From NCBI RefSeq assembly GCF_036488675.1, contig NZ_CP133148.1:1984001-2048000 (forward strand): DNA of 64,000 nt, written 5' to 3'. A model generated the notes under the pieces. That model worked only from the letters and a program-made list of their open reading frames with translations, was not told where the DNA came from and did no database searches. Within the stretch, counting starts at the first letter, position 1, and every line of letters begins with the position of its first letter. The position numbers and the translations under genes are program-made. The DNA is from Sinorhizobium chiapasense (lineage in GTDB: Bacteria; Pseudomonadota; Alphaproteobacteria; Rhizobiales; Rhizobiaceae). Of the stretch, positions 49,276 through 58,857 are shown one piece after another.

Positions 49276-49950
49276 ATGGGGTGGACGCGCAGGGATATTG
49301 TGCTTGGTGGTCTGGCGTCGCTTGGCGCCGTGGCGGTCCAGAGACCCACATTCGCAGCCGCGTCTTCCTATTTTTCCGGCACCGCCGTCGACAATGGCGT
49401 GACGTTCCGAAGCACCAACTTTGCCAAGATCGACCAGAAGTGGCGCCGTCAGGTCGTCAAGTATTTCAGCAGCGAGCCGATCGGCACCGTCGTAGTCGAT
49501 ACCAGGCACCATTTTCTCTACCTGATCATGGAGAACAAGACTGCCATCCGCTATGGCGTCGGCGTCGGCCGCGAGGGCTTCAAATGGTATGGCCGCGCCA
49601 CGATCGACCGGAAATCGCTCTGGCCACGCTGGACGCCGCCGCCCGAGATGCGTGAGCGCCACCCCGAACTGCCTGAATCGGTCGACGGAGGTTCGCCAAA
49701 GAACCCGCTTGGCCCGCGCGCCATGTACCTGCTCCGCGATGGCGTCGATACCGGCTATCGCTTGCACGGGACGCTGGAGCCGGGCAGCATCGGCAAGGAT
49801 GCCTCCAGCGGCTGCATCCGCATGTTCAACGAAGATGCGATCGATCTTTATCAGCGCTGCCCCATCGGCACCGCGGTGCAAGTCCTGCCGCACATCGCCG
49901 ACCAGGCCGAAAGTGCCGCTCAGCTCAGCCAGGCAACCCCGGTCGAATGA
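49276..49950 (+). CDS. L,D-transpeptidase (YkuD) with Tat-like signal
   Basis: About 224 residues from ATG 49276; the frame is open to 49123. WTRRDIVLGGLASLGAVAV is a Tat-type signal. The YkuD domain follows: DTRHHFLYLIMENKTAIRYG, then GVGREGFKWYGRATI, YRLHGTLEPGSIGKDASSGC and IRMFNED, with catalytic His and Cys in HGT...SSGCIRM. It cross-links or attaches proteins to periplasmic peptidoglycan. The downstream OmpA-like gene overlaps its stop. Confidence 0.9.
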   Translation: MGWTRRDIVLGGLASLGAVAVQRPTFAAASSYFSGTAVDNGVTFRSTNFAKIDQKWRRQVVKYFSSEPIGTVVVDTRHHFLYLIMENKTAIRYGVGVGREGFKWYGRATIDRKSLWPRWTPPPEMRERHPELPESVDGGSPKNPLGPRAMYLLRDGVDTGYRLHGTLEPGSIGKDASSGCIRMFNEDAIDLYQRCPIGTAVQVLPHIADQAESAAQLSQATPVE

Positions 49951-50501
49951 GGAATATCACCCTGATGTCTGCTTTGACCGGATATACGAGGCCGCTTTTC
50001 GCCGCGGCCATGCTCCTGACGCTCGCCGCCTGCGCCACCACTGAAATCGCCGCGCTGGAAGAGCCGGCCGCGGTGCCGATGACCGGACAAACCAACGATC
50101 CGGCGCCCGGTTTCGAGAATGTCGTGGCCGGCAGCGAAGAGGACTTCATCCTGAATGCCGGCCGACGGACATATTTCACGCTGGACTCGGCCGCGCTCGA
50201 CTCCGTTGCCATGGCAACGCTGGACAAGCAGGCCATGTGGCTCAACAACAACCCGCGTTGGCTGGTCAAGCTGCAGGGATTTGCCGACGATTCCGGGTCC
50301 GCGTCAAATATGACAACGCTGTCGCAGAAACGCGCCGACGCGGCGATGGCCTATCTCGTCTCGAAGGGCGTGGATCCCAACCGCATGTGGGCCAAGGGTT
50401 ACGGCAACGACCGCGAGGTCCGTGACTGCACGGACCGCTCCTGCAAGGTCCAGAACCGGCGCGTCGTCTCGAACCTCCGCACCGAGCGCGACGCACTTTA
50501 A
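49947..50501 (+). CDS. OmpA-family (Pal-like) peptidoglycan-binding lipoprotein
   Basis: A 184-residue protein with signal RPLFAAAMLLTLAAC (lipobox LAAC). The C-terminal OmpA domain spans residues about 70-180: RRTYFTLDSAALDSVAMATL, KLQGFADDSGSASNMTTLSQ, and KRADAAMAYLVSKGVDPNRM, with NRRVVSNL at the end. ATGA overlap with the transpeptidase gene implies coupled translation and a joint envelope role. Confidence 0.88.
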   Translation: MRNITLMSALTGYTRPLFAAAMLLTLAACATTEIAALEEPAAVPMTGQTNDPAPGFENVVAGSEEDFILNAGRRTYFTLDSAALDSVAMATLDKQAMWLNNNPRWLVKLQGFADDSGSASNMTTLSQKRADAAMAYLVSKGVDPNRMWAKGYGNDREVRDCTDRSCKVQNRRVVSNLRTERDAL

Positions 50502-50616
50502 GGAAAACCTGCAGCGGGCGCATGAAGCCCATCCGAGGGATCAGGACCCTTGAACTCTCGAAACGGCTCGAGCAGGTCGCTCGTCTGGCTGTCGCATGGC
50601 CAGATGTTGTCGTGCT

Positions 50617-51432
50617 TCAGACCGGCAGCCCGCTCTGCTTCCGAAGGCTTTTGTCGAAAGCGGATTCGGGGACGAAACGGCGCAGCAAGCGAACTTGGCC
50701 GGCGAGTTTTCCCGCTGTGTAGCGTCGTTTCGGCGCGTTAGCCATTGCCGCTTTGACGACGGTCTCTGCTACGACCTCTGGGTCTTCGCCGCTTTTGACG
50801 CTCTTGCGCATCTGCATTTCCATGTCGGCGCGCACCGCGTCGTAGACAGCAAGCGGCCGATCGGGCCTGGTTATATTTTCCTCGAACGCCGTGCGGGTAA
50901 AGCCGGGTTCGACCAGCGCGACCCGAATTCCGAATGTGCGTAGTTCGTGATCGAGCGACTCGGAATAGCCTTCGACGGCATGCTTGGTCGATGCATAGAG
51001 AGCATTGTAGGGCGACGGGATCAGCCCCAGAATGGAACTTATGTTGATGATCCTGCCCTGTCCTTGACTCCGCATGGTTGGCAACACCGCGTTGGTGACT
51101 CGAAGAACGCCGAAGACGTTCACGTCGAACAGTGCCTGAGCCTGGGCAGTTGAGGACTCCTCTGCGCCACCGAGCAGTCCAATGCCGGCATTGTTGACGA
51201 GCAGGTCGATACGCCCTGTCTCGGCCAGCACCTCCTCCACCAGTTTCGCCACGGATGCGTCATCGGTCACGTCACAGGTCAGCATGGTGATGCCGTCGGA
51301 TCCCCCTGAGGCCGCGCGACGGCTGGTTCCGAAGACGCGAAAGCCCGCGCGCTGAAGGGCTCTGGCGGTTGCGCGCCCGATGCCGGTCGATGCCCCGGTC
51401 ACCAGGGCGACGCCAAGATTGGCTTTGTTCAT
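50617..51432 (-). CDS. SDR-family oxidoreductase
   Basis: A 271-residue classical short-chain dehydrogenase. Cofactor motif TGASTGIGRAT, NNAG at about residue 85, catalytic Ser in INISSILG, and YASTK. PGFTRTAF follows. GAAGGAAG precedes ATG 51432. It lies 70 bp downstream of the FabF-type gene on the same strand; together they suggest fatty-acid-like or polyketide-like chemistry. Confidence 0.9.
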   Translation of the reverse strand: MNKANLGVALVTGASTGIGRATARALQRAGFRVFGTSRRAASGGSDGITMLTCDVTDDASVAKLVEEVLAETGRIDLLVNNAGIGLLGGAEESSTAQAQALFDVNVFGVLRVTNAVLPTMRSQGQGRIINISSILGLIPSPYNALYASTKHAVEGYSESLDHELRTFGIRVALVEPGFTRTAFEENITRPDRPLAVYDAVRADMEMQMRKSVKSGEDPEVVAETVVKAAMANAPKRRYTAGKLAGQVRLLRRFVPESAFDKSLRKQSGLPV

Positions 51433-51501
51433 GAAACTACTTCCTTCTTTGTGCTGATTTCGTTTGCAAATGACGCAAGCGCTCTCGTTCACGCTGCCCG
51501 G

Positions 51502-52806
51502 CTAAGCTTCAGTCACGGGCATTCCGGCGCCGGCAAGCTTGTCTGTCCATCTCCGGAACACGGCGCTGGCGTTGACACCGCCGAAGCCAAAGCCGTTGGA
51601 GATCGCGTAGTCCATCTCCGTTGGCCGAGCCTGGTTTGCGACGAAGTCAATCCCCTCGCCGGCCGGATCAGGAGCGCTCAAGTTGAGAGTCGGGGGGGCC
51701 ATCTGATCTCTAAGCGCCAGGATCGTGAAGATGGCTTCAAGCCCGCCGGCAGCTCCGAGCAGGTGCCCGGTCGCCGACTTCGTTCCGCTGACAGCTACGC
51801 TGAAATCCGCGCCGAACACCCTCTTGATCGCCGCGATTTCCCCGAGGTCGCCGACCGGCGTCGAGGTCGCGTGCGCATTGAGGTGGCGGATCTCGCGCGG
51901 CGAAATTCCGGCCTGGGCGATTGCGATCTCCATGGCTCGGCGCGCACCGTCGCCGTCCTCGGGACCGGAGGTGACGTGGTGGGCGTCCGCAGTCGTGCCG
52001 TAGCCGACGAGCTCGGCGAGCGGTTTCGCGCCGCGTGCGAGCGCGTGGCTCAATGCCTCGATGACCAGGATGCCGGCGCCCTCGCCCATGACGAAGCCGT
52101 CGCGCAACATGTCGAAGGGACGCGAGGCCCGATCAGGCGTTTCATTGAAGCCGGTGGAAAGAGAGCGTGCCGCGGCAAAACCGCCGAGGCTGACGATATT
52201 GATGCAGGCTTCCGTTCCGCCGCACACCGCGATGTCGGCTTCGTTGGCGCGGATAAGACGAGCCGCATCGCCGATTGCCTGAATGCCGGCCGCGCACGCC
52301 GTCACCGGTGCGCCGAGCGGACCTTTGAAGCCGTAGCGGATGGAAATTTGTCCGGCTGCCAGGTTCACCAGAAAGGACGGCACCGTGAAGGGTGAAAGCC
52401 GTCGCGCACCGCGCTGATCGACCGTTCGCACCGCTTCCGTAATGGCGGGGAACCCGCCGATGCCCGAAGCGATGATCGTGGCGGTCCGGGCGCGGTCATC
52501 TTCGGAGGCCGGCTTCCATCCCGCCTGGGCAAGCGCCTCTTCCGCCGCCGCGAGCGCGAAGAGAATGAACCGGTCTACCTTGCGCTGATCCTTTGGGGCA
52601 AAGACGGTATTCGGATCGAAGCCCGCCTCGGGGTCTTCTTCCAGGGAGGGAACCGTCCCGCCGATCTTCGCCGGCAGGTCTCCCACCACTACGTCAGGAA
52701 GCCGCCGGACTCCCGAACGGCCAGACAAGAGCCGCGACCAGGAAGTCGCCACATTGGCTCCGAGCGGGCTAACTGCTCCCATGCCTGTAACAACGATACG
52801 GCGCAT
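51502..52806 (-). CDS. Beta-ketoacyl-ACP synthase II (FabF-like)
   Basis: A 434-residue condensing enzyme. MRRIVVTGMGAVSPLGANVA start; catalytic Cys in VTACAAGIQAIGDA (near residue 173); His in NAHATSTPVGD (near 313) and in SATGHLLGAAGG (near 349); C-terminal NGFGFGGVNAS. GGAGAACAC precedes ATG 52806. It lies between a TetR gene and an SDR gene on one strand, away from housekeeping fab genes, so a specialised role is likely. Confidence 0.93.
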   Translation of the reverse strand: MRRIVVTGMGAVSPLGANVATSWSRLLSGRSGVRRLPDVVVGDLPAKIGGTVPSLEEDPEAGFDPNTVFAPKDQRKVDRFILFALAAAEEALAQAGWKPASEDDRARTATIIASGIGGFPAITEAVRTVDQRGARRLSPFTVPSFLVNLAAGQISIRYGFKGPLGAPVTACAAGIQAIGDAARLIRANEADIAVCGGTEACINIVSLGGFAAARSLSTGFNETPDRASRPFDMLRDGFVMGEGAGILVIEALSHALARGAKPLAELVGYGTTADAHHVTSGPEDGDGARRAMEIAIAQAGISPREIRHLNAHATSTPVGDLGEIAAIKRVFGADFSVAVSGTKSATGHLLGAAGGLEAIFTILALRDQMAPPTLNLSAPDPAGEGIDFVANQARPTEMDYAISNGFGFGGVNASAVFRRWTDKLAGAGMPVTEA

Positions 52807-52876
52807 GTGTTCTCCAGATATAATTTTGTTGGATCCATCGGCGCGGCTACAGCGGTAACGCCGCCACGGGATGGCG

Positions 52877-53464
52877 TCATTCTTTCCCGGCGGAAGCCGC
52901 AATCCGCCGAGCTTCGTCGGCGGCTGCCTCGAGAAAGCGCTGCGACATCTCTTCATCATTCAAGATACGAGAGATCGTCACGGCACCCACCATCAGCGAC
53001 AGCATCGCCATGGCCTTGCCGTAGGCTTTTGGACTTTCCGCCTCCGACATCAGTTCGTTGAGAATTTGAAGATGAGCTTGAATGCCATCCTGGAACGGGG
53101 CTCTCACCTCCTCGGTTTGACGCGCCGCATCAGCACCAAGCGCCACCAAGGGACAGCCGTCGCTCTTCTCTTCGCGATGTCCCATCGATAGGTAAATCTC
53201 GATAACGGCCTCGAGGGGGTTAGGGCTTGCAGCAGCAACAGCCGACCATCTGCGGGTCGCGTGCTCCATCGCTCGCCTCGATGCCTGTGCCGCAAGATCG
53301 TCCTTGGATTCGAACTGCTTGTAGAATCCACCCTGGGTCAGGCCGGCCCCTTTCATCAGATCCTTGAGCCCGATGCCATCAAAGCCGTGCTCTCGAAAAA
53401 GCCGGCTAGCAACGTTGATGACCGCTTCGCGATTTGCCTCCGCCTGTGCGCGGCTAACTCTCAT
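52877..53464 (-). CDS. TetR/AcrR-family regulator
   Basis: A 195-residue repressor. N-terminal helix-turn-helix: NREAVINVASRLFREHGFDG, then LMKGAGLTQGGFYKQFESKD. A helical C-terminal ligand domain follows, with DGCPLVALGAD. GGAGGTCGATC precedes ATG 53464. Divergent from the RND efflux genes, with an operator-like palindrome in the 98-bp gap. Confidence 0.92.
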   Translation of the reverse strand: MRVSRAQAEANREAVINVASRLFREHGFDGIGLKDLMKGAGLTQGGFYKQFESKDDLAAQASRRAMEHATRRWSAVAAASPNPLEAVIEIYLSMGHREEKSDGCPLVALGADAARQTEEVRAPFQDGIQAHLQILNELMSEAESPKAYGKAMAMLSLMVGAVTISRILNDEEMSQRFLEAAADEARRIAASAGKE

Positions 53465-53476
53465 GATCGACCTCCA

Positions 53477-53529
53477 ATTAGATTTCACTTGACATCTATA
53501 CCACGATTAGATTTATATCGCAATCTAAT
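53477..53529. promoter_or_regulatory. TetR operator region
   Basis: ATTAGATT at 53506-53513 and AATCTAAT at 53522-53529 form a perfect 8-bp inverted repeat with an 8-bp spacer. A third half-site ATTAGATT lies at 53477-53484. The site lies between the TetR and RND adaptor starts and is strongly AT-rich, so both promoters should be here. Confidence 0.8.
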
Positions 53530-53562
53530 AGAGGCAGCGCCCGTCAACAAGGGTCATCTGAC

Positions 53563-54675
53563 ATGAACCGCAAATTTCTTCTCACATCGATCGGTCTTAT
53601 GGCTGCAGCCGGCGGCGCGGCGTATGCGTTCGTTTTCGAAGCGCCAGCACCGGACGCGGAGGCCGCCGACCCCCGCCTCGCGTCGCCACTTGTAAGGGTC
53701 GTGCAGGCGACGAGATCGCAGAGCGGCGAGCGGGCCTTTACCGGTACGATCGCCGCCCGGGTGCAAAGCAATCTCGGCTTTCGCGTGCCGGGCAAGATTG
53801 TTGAGCGACTGGTCGACGTCGGTCAGCAGGTCAAGGCGGGTCAGGCTCTGATGCGCATCGACGAAACCGATTTGCGTCTTGCGCTGGCTGCTAAGCGCAA
53901 TGCGGTTGCCGCGGCCCGCGCGGTCCTCGTTCAGGCAAGCGCGGACGAAAGGCGCTATGCCGCTCTTGTCAAGGGCGGAGTCGCCGCTACGCCCCAGCGT
54001 TACGAGCAGGCCAAGGCGGCGTCGGATACGGCTGAGGCGCAGCTTGCCGTCGCGGAAGCGGAAGCCAAAGTCGCAGAAAACGAAGCGACCTACTCCGTCC
54101 TGGTGGCCGATGCGGATGGAACAGTGGTCGCGACGCTCGGCGAACCCGGACAGGTCGTCGCGGCGGGGCAGACGGTGGTTCAACTGGCGCATGCAGGCCC
54201 GCGCGAGGCCCTGGTCGCGCTTCCCGAAACCGTTCGTCCCGCAATCGGGTCGGAAGCCGAAGCAAGTGTCTATGGAAGTGACGGGCGGCGCGGAAGGGCG
54301 CGCTTGCGACAAATCTCGGATGCTGCCGATTCGCAAACCCGAACGTATGAAGCGCGTTACGTGCTCGACGGCGAGGCCGCCTCGGCGCCGCTCGGTTCGA
54401 CGGTAACCATCAGATTCCTCAACGGAGAAAGGCAGTCGGAGGTCGCGGTGCCGGTCGGCGCCGTGTTGAATGACGGGAGCCGCACCGGGGTTTGGATTGT
54501 TGAACGAGCTTCTTCGACCGTGCGCTTTGCTCCGATCCAGATCAAACGGCTCGGCGAAGAAACCGCGTCTGTCACCGGCATCGAGGTTGGAGATCAGGTC
54601 GTGGCACTCGGGGCGCATCTGCTCAGGGATGGCGCGCCCGTCAGGACGGGACTTCAGGCAGAGGCGGTAAACTGA
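53563..54675 (+). CDS. RND efflux periplasmic adaptor (HlyD/MFP family)
   Basis: A 370-residue membrane-fusion protein. N-terminal anchor FLLTSIGLMAAAGGAAYAFV; lipoyl-type halves NLGFRVPGKIVERLVDVGQQ and VADADGTVVATLGEPGQVVA; a coiled-coil hairpin between them (LALAAKRNAVAAARAVLVQA). The beta-barrel domain includes LGSTVTIRFLNGERQSEVAV. It shares TGATG with the transporter start. Confidence 0.92.
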   Translation: MNRKFLLTSIGLMAAAGGAAYAFVFEAPAPDAEAADPRLASPLVRVVQATRSQSGERAFTGTIAARVQSNLGFRVPGKIVERLVDVGQQVKAGQALMRIDETDLRLALAAKRNAVAAARAVLVQASADERRYAALVKGGVAATPQRYEQAKAASDTAEAQLAVAEAEAKVAENEATYSVLVADADGTVVATLGEPGQVVAAGQTVVQLAHAGPREALVALPETVRPAIGSEAEASVYGSDGRRGRARLRQISDAADSQTRTYEARYVLDGEAASAPLGSTVTIRFLNGERQSEVAVPVGAVLNDGSRTGVWIVERASSTVRFAPIQIKRLGEETASVTGIEVGDQVVALGAHLLRDGAPVRTGLQAEAVN

Positions 54676-57600
54676 TGAGCTTCAATCTTTCCGCGCTCGC
54701 GGTTCGCGAGCGAGCCGTCACCCTGTTCTTCATCGTTCTGCTGGCTGCCGCAGGCGTCTACGCTTTCGCCAAGCTAGGGCGTGCCGAGGACCCCTCCTTC
54801 ACCATCAAGACCCTGACGGTCACGGCTGTGTGGCCGGGCGCAACAGCGCGCGAGATGCAGGATCTAGTCGCTGAGCCGCTCGAGAAGCGCATCCAGGAAC
54901 TGACCTGGTACGACCGTGTCGAGACCATGACCCGGCCGGGCTACGCCTTTCTGACCGTCACGCTGAAAGACAGCACGCCGCCCACGGCAGTTGAGGAAGA
55001 GTTCTACCAGGCCCGTAAGAAGCTCGGGGATGAAGCCCGCAACCTGCCGTCCGGCGTCTTCGGCCCCTTCGTCAACGACGAGTATTCCGATGTGAGCTTC
55101 GCCCTTTATGCGTTGAAGGCCAAGGGCATGCCGATGCGCGAGCTTGTGCGGCAGGCCGAGGTGATTCGCCAGGATCTTCTGCATGTGCCGGGCGTCAAGA
55201 AAATCAACATCCTTGGGGAGCGGCCCGAGCAGATCTTCGTCGAATTCTCCTACGCTAAGCTCGCAACCCTTGGCGTATCGGCACAGGACATCGCTGCGGC
55301 TTTGCAAAGGCAAAATACCGTCACGCCGGCGGGTTCGATCGACACACGCGGCCCGCAGGTCTTCATCCGGTTCGATGGTGCCTATGATAGTATCCAGGCG
55401 ATCGCCGATACCCCGATCGTCGCCGCCGGGCGCACGTTGAAGCTCTCCGATTTCGCAGATGTGCGGCGCGGTTATGAAGATCCCGCTACCTACCTTATCC
55501 GCCATGAGGGCGAGCCCGCCATCATGCTTGCTGCGGTGATGCAGCAGGGCTGGAACGGGCTGGAACTCGGCAAGGCGCTCGAAAAGAGATCTGCCGCGAT
55601 CGCACAGACGCTGCCGCTCGGTATGACGCTCGCCAAGGTCAGCGATCAGGCTGTGAACATCGACGCTGCGGTCGGCGAGTTCATGATGAAATTTGCCATG
55701 GCGCTTGGCGTTGTGTTGCTCGTGAGCCTGCTCAGCCTCGGTTGGCGTGTCGGGATCGTCGTGGCGCTGGCTGTTCCGCTCACGCTTGCCGTCGTTTTTC
55801 TCATCATGCTGGAAACCGGCCGGTTCTTCGATCGCATCACCCTCGGCGCCCTCATTCTGGCGCTCGGCCTTCTCGTTGACGACGCCATCATCGCAATCGA
55901 GGTGATGGTAGTGAAGATGGAAGAGGGCATGGACCGCATCAAGGCGGCCGCCTATGCCTGGAGCCATACGGCAGCGCCGATGCTGTCCGGCACACTCGTG
56001 ACAATCATAGGGATGATGCCGGTTGGCTTTGCTAGGTCAACCGCGGGCGAGTATGCCGGCAACATCTTCTGGGTCGTGGGCTTCGCGCTGATCGTCTCCT
56101 GGATCGTCGCGGTGGTCTTCACGCCTTACCTCGGCGTCAAGATGCTGCCCGCGATCAAGCCGGTCGAGGGTGGCCATTATGCCATCTACGATACGCCGAA
56201 TTACCGGCGCTTGCGGGGGCTCATCAAGTCCGCAGTGCGCCACAAGTTCATGACATGCGCTGTCGTCGGCGTCGTCATGGCTCTTTCTGTCGTTGGCATG
56301 GGAGCGGTGAAACAACAATTCTTCCCGACGTCGGATCGTCCCGAGGTGCTGGTCGAAGTCCGTATGCCCGAGGGCACCAGCATCGAGACGACGACCGCCA
56401 CGGTCGAGAAACTCGAGCGCTGGCTGCAGGAACAGCCCGAGGCTGAGATCGTCACCAGCTATGTCGGACAGGGCGCTCCCCGTTTCTTCTTTGCGATGGC
56501 CCCGGAATTGCCTGATCCCGCCTTCGCCAAGATCGTCGTGCTGACCCCGGACGCGGAGGGGCGCGAGGCTTTGAAGCACCGGCTCCGCGAAGCGGTGTCA
56601 CAGGGGCTTGCACCCGAGGCTTATGTGCGCGTCACCCAGCTTGTGTTCGGGCCGTATACGCCGTTCCCGGTCGAGTTTCGGGTCATGGGACCGGATCCTG
56701 CCCAACTGTACAGCATTTCCGAGAAGGCCCTCGACATTATGCGGGGCGTCCCGGACGTGCGACAGGCCAACCGCGATTGGGGCAACCGTACACCTGTTCT
56801 CCGTTTCATCCCGGATCAGGATCGATTGAACCTCGTCGGCCTTTCGCCGGCCGAGGCAGCTCAGCAGATGCAGTTGCTGCTGAGCGGCATTCCGGTCACG
56901 CAGGTTCGCGAGAACATCCGCAACGTGCCTGTCGTCGCACGTAGTGCTGGCGAGAGTCGCCTCGATCCGGCAAGGCTGGCCGACTTCTCGCTGATGAGCA
57001 GGGACGGCCGACAGATTCCACTCGATCAGATCGGCCATTCCGAAATCCGGTTTGAGGAACCGATTCTGAAACGTCGCGATCGGACCCCCGTCATCACGAT
57101 CCGATCGGATATCAATGAGGCGACGCAGCCCCCGGAGGTCTCACAGCAGGTCACGACCGCGCTTCAGCCACTGATCGCCTCGCTCCCCGTTGGATATCGC
57201 ATTGAAATGGGTGGAAACATCGAGGAATCGCTCAAGGCAAATGTGGCGCTGGTCCAAATCTTCCCTGCCATGATTGCCGCCATGCTGATCGTCATCATCC
57301 TCCAGGTCCGCAGCCTGTCCACGATGACAATGGTCATGTTGACGGCGCCGCTCGGTCTTGCCGGGGTGGTTCCAGCGTTGCTCCTCTTCAATCAGCCCTT
57401 CGGCTTCAATGCTATTCTCGGACTGATAGGGCTGGCCGGCATCCTGATGCGCAACACGCTGATCCTGACCGAGCAGATCAAGGAGAACCAGGCGGCTGGT
57501 CTCGACGATTATCATGCGGTCATCGAGGCGACTGTGCAGCGGACACGCCCGGTTATCCTCACCGCACTTGCCGCCGTACTGGCCTTCATTCCCCTCACCC

Positions 57601-57785
57601 ACTCGGTCTTCTGGGGGTCGATGGCCTATACGCTGATCGGCGGCACGGCGGTCGGCACGGTGCTGATCCTGCTCTTCCTTCCGGCGCTCTACGCGGCGTG
57701 GTTCCGGATCAAGCCGACTGCAGATGAGATCCATGAGGATACGGCGGAGAAACCGGAACTGCGCATAGCAATGGCTGCCGAGTAG
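54675..57785 (+). CDS. RND-family efflux transporter permease
   Basis: A 1036-residue inner-membrane pump. Twelve helices in the usual 1+5+1+5 pattern with two large periplasmic loops. TM4 carries the proton-relay pair in ALGLLVDDAIIAIEVM. AVWPGATAREMQDLVAEPLE marks the first porter domain, and PLGLAGVVPALLLF and GLAGILMRNTLILTEQ lie near the end. No outer-membrane channel gene follows in this window, so a distant TolC would be used. Substrate unknown. Confidence 0.95.
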   Translation: MSFNLSALAVRERAVTLFFIVLLAAAGVYAFAKLGRAEDPSFTIKTLTVTAVWPGATAREMQDLVAEPLEKRIQELTWYDRVETMTRPGYAFLTVTLKDSTPPTAVEEEFYQARKKLGDEARNLPSGVFGPFVNDEYSDVSFALYALKAKGMPMRELVRQAEVIRQDLLHVPGVKKINILGERPEQIFVEFSYAKLATLGVSAQDIAAALQRQNTVTPAGSIDTRGPQVFIRFDGAYDSIQAIADTPIVAAGRTLKLSDFADVRRGYEDPATYLIRHEGEPAIMLAAVMQQGWNGLELGKALEKRSAAIAQTLPLGMTLAKVSDQAVNIDAAVGEFMMKFAMALGVVLLVSLLSLGWRVGIVVALAVPLTLAVVFLIMLETGRFFDRITLGALILALGLLVDDAIIAIEVMVVKMEEGMDRIKAAAYAWSHTAAPMLSGTLVTIIGMMPVGFARSTAGEYAGNIFWVVGFALIVSWIVAVVFTPYLGVKMLPAIKPVEGGHYAIYDTPNYRRLRGLIKSAVRHKFMTCAVVGVVMALSVVGMGAVKQQFFPTSDRPEVLVEVRMPEGTSIETTTATVEKLERWLQEQPEAEIVTSYVGQGAPRFFFAMAPELPDPAFAKIVVLTPDAEGREALKHRLREAVSQGLAPEAYVRVTQLVFGPYTPFPVEFRVMGPDPAQLYSISEKALDIMRGVPDVRQANRDWGNRTPVLRFIPDQDRLNLVGLSPAEAAQQMQLLLSGIPVTQVRENIRNVPVVARSAGESRLDPARLADFSLMSRDGRQIPLDQIGHSEIRFEEPILKRRDRTPVITIRSDINEATQPPEVSQQVTTALQPLIASLPVGYRIEMGGNIEESLKANVALVQIFPAMIAAMLIVIILQVRSLSTMTMVMLTAPLGLAGVVPALLLFNQPFGFNAILGLIGLAGILMRNTLILTEQIKENQAAGLDDYHAVIEATVQRTRPVILTALAAVLAFIPLTHSVFWGSMAYTLIGGTAVGTVLILLFLPALYAAWFRIKPTADEIHEDTAEKPELRIAMAAE

Positions 57786-57895
57786 CGTCTGTCGCGGGTC
57801 TGATGGCTCAAGCCGTCGCGCGCTGGCCTTGCCTGAACACAAGGCTAGGCCAGCTACGCGGCGTCCCGCTCCGTTAATCCAATCTGGAGGCATCC

Positions 57896-58519
57896 ATGGA
57901 TTATCCGGTCCGACCGGGGACTGATACCGAGAGCATGCGCGCGCGCATCCTGGAGGTGGCGGAGGAACACTTCCGCCGCATCGGTCATCATAAGACGTCG
58001 GTAGCCGACATTGCCTCCGAGCTGGGCATGAGCCGCGCCAACGTCTACCGCTTCTTCCCCTCCAGGGATGCAATCAACGAGTCCATCTGCAGGCGGGCTT
58101 TGAACGAGGTAACTGCGATCGCCCTTGCGATCGCACGCACCAACAGGTCGCCCTTGCAGAAGCTCGAGGAGCTACTGGCCGCCGTTCACCACCACAACAA
58201 GTTCACGCTGCTTAAGGAAAAGCGCATGCACGACCTGATTGTAGCGACCATGCAGGAGAACCGGCCGGCCATTAAGGCGCATACCGAGCAGATGGTGACG
58301 ATCCTGGAGGCAATCATCCGCGAGGGCATTGGAACGGGTGCATTCGAGGTCGAAGATTCCGCCGAAGCGGCGCGCGCAGTCAGGACCGCGTTCATGCCGT
58401 TCTTCCATCCTGTTCTGATCGAGCATTGCCTTCGACACGGCGAAGACACTGAAGCGGCCCTGCGCGACCAGATCCGGTTCATCCTGAAAGCTCTCGGTAG
58501 GTCGGACTATCCCCGCTGA
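57896..58519 (+). CDS. TetR-family regulator
   Basis: A 207-residue protein. Helix-turn-helix: ILEVAEEHFRRIGHHKTSVA, then SELGMSRANVYRFFPSRDAI. A helical ligand domain follows. CTGGAGGCATCC precedes the ATG. It lies 110 bp after the RND gene in the same direction and may add another input to pump control. Confidence 0.92.
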   Translation: MDYPVRPGTDTESMRARILEVAEEHFRRIGHHKTSVADIASELGMSRANVYRFFPSRDAINESICRRALNEVTAIALAIARTNRSPLQKLEELLAAVHHHNKFTLLKEKRMHDLIVATMQENRPAIKAHTEQMVTILEAIIREGIGTGAFEVEDSAEAARAVRTAFMPFFHPVLIEHCLRHGEDTEAALRDQIRFILKALGRSDYPR

Positions 58520-58857
58520 TCAGCGGATCTGGCGGCCTCACCATTTGACCGTCGGCTTCGGGGTCGAACTTTTGCGTTCGTATCCTCGTGAGGGCGGTTG
58601 AAGGCCGTTTCAGCTCAGTTCCGCTCGCCTTCCAAACCTCAAATGTGGCCTGAACACGCGCTGAATGCGCGTTCGAAGGAGACCCCGGCAAACTCCAACT
58701 TACCTATTGAGCCCGACGACGATCGTCGTCATAGCCGCAAACTTCTCCTTCAGGCGCGAACCGGACCTCAGCCGAGGCGCGTATTGTTGCATGTTTTTGT
58801 CCCTGAATCGGATACGATTTAGGAAAACATGCAGCGGCCCATCCGAGGGATCAGAAT
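58520..58857. repeat. Intergenic gap with a mosaic repeat module at 58787-58834
   Basis: TTGCATGTTTTTGTCCCTGA, then ATCGGATACGATTTAGG and AAACATGCAGCGGCCC. The rest of the gap shows no supported gene. The following start GTG 58858 is 24 bp after the repeat. Confidence 0.65.

Noticed and set aside
53554..54618. 354-codon minus-strand ORF opposite the RND adaptor
   Set aside because: Mirror frame; the adaptor has clear lipoyl, hairpin and barrel regions on the plus strand.
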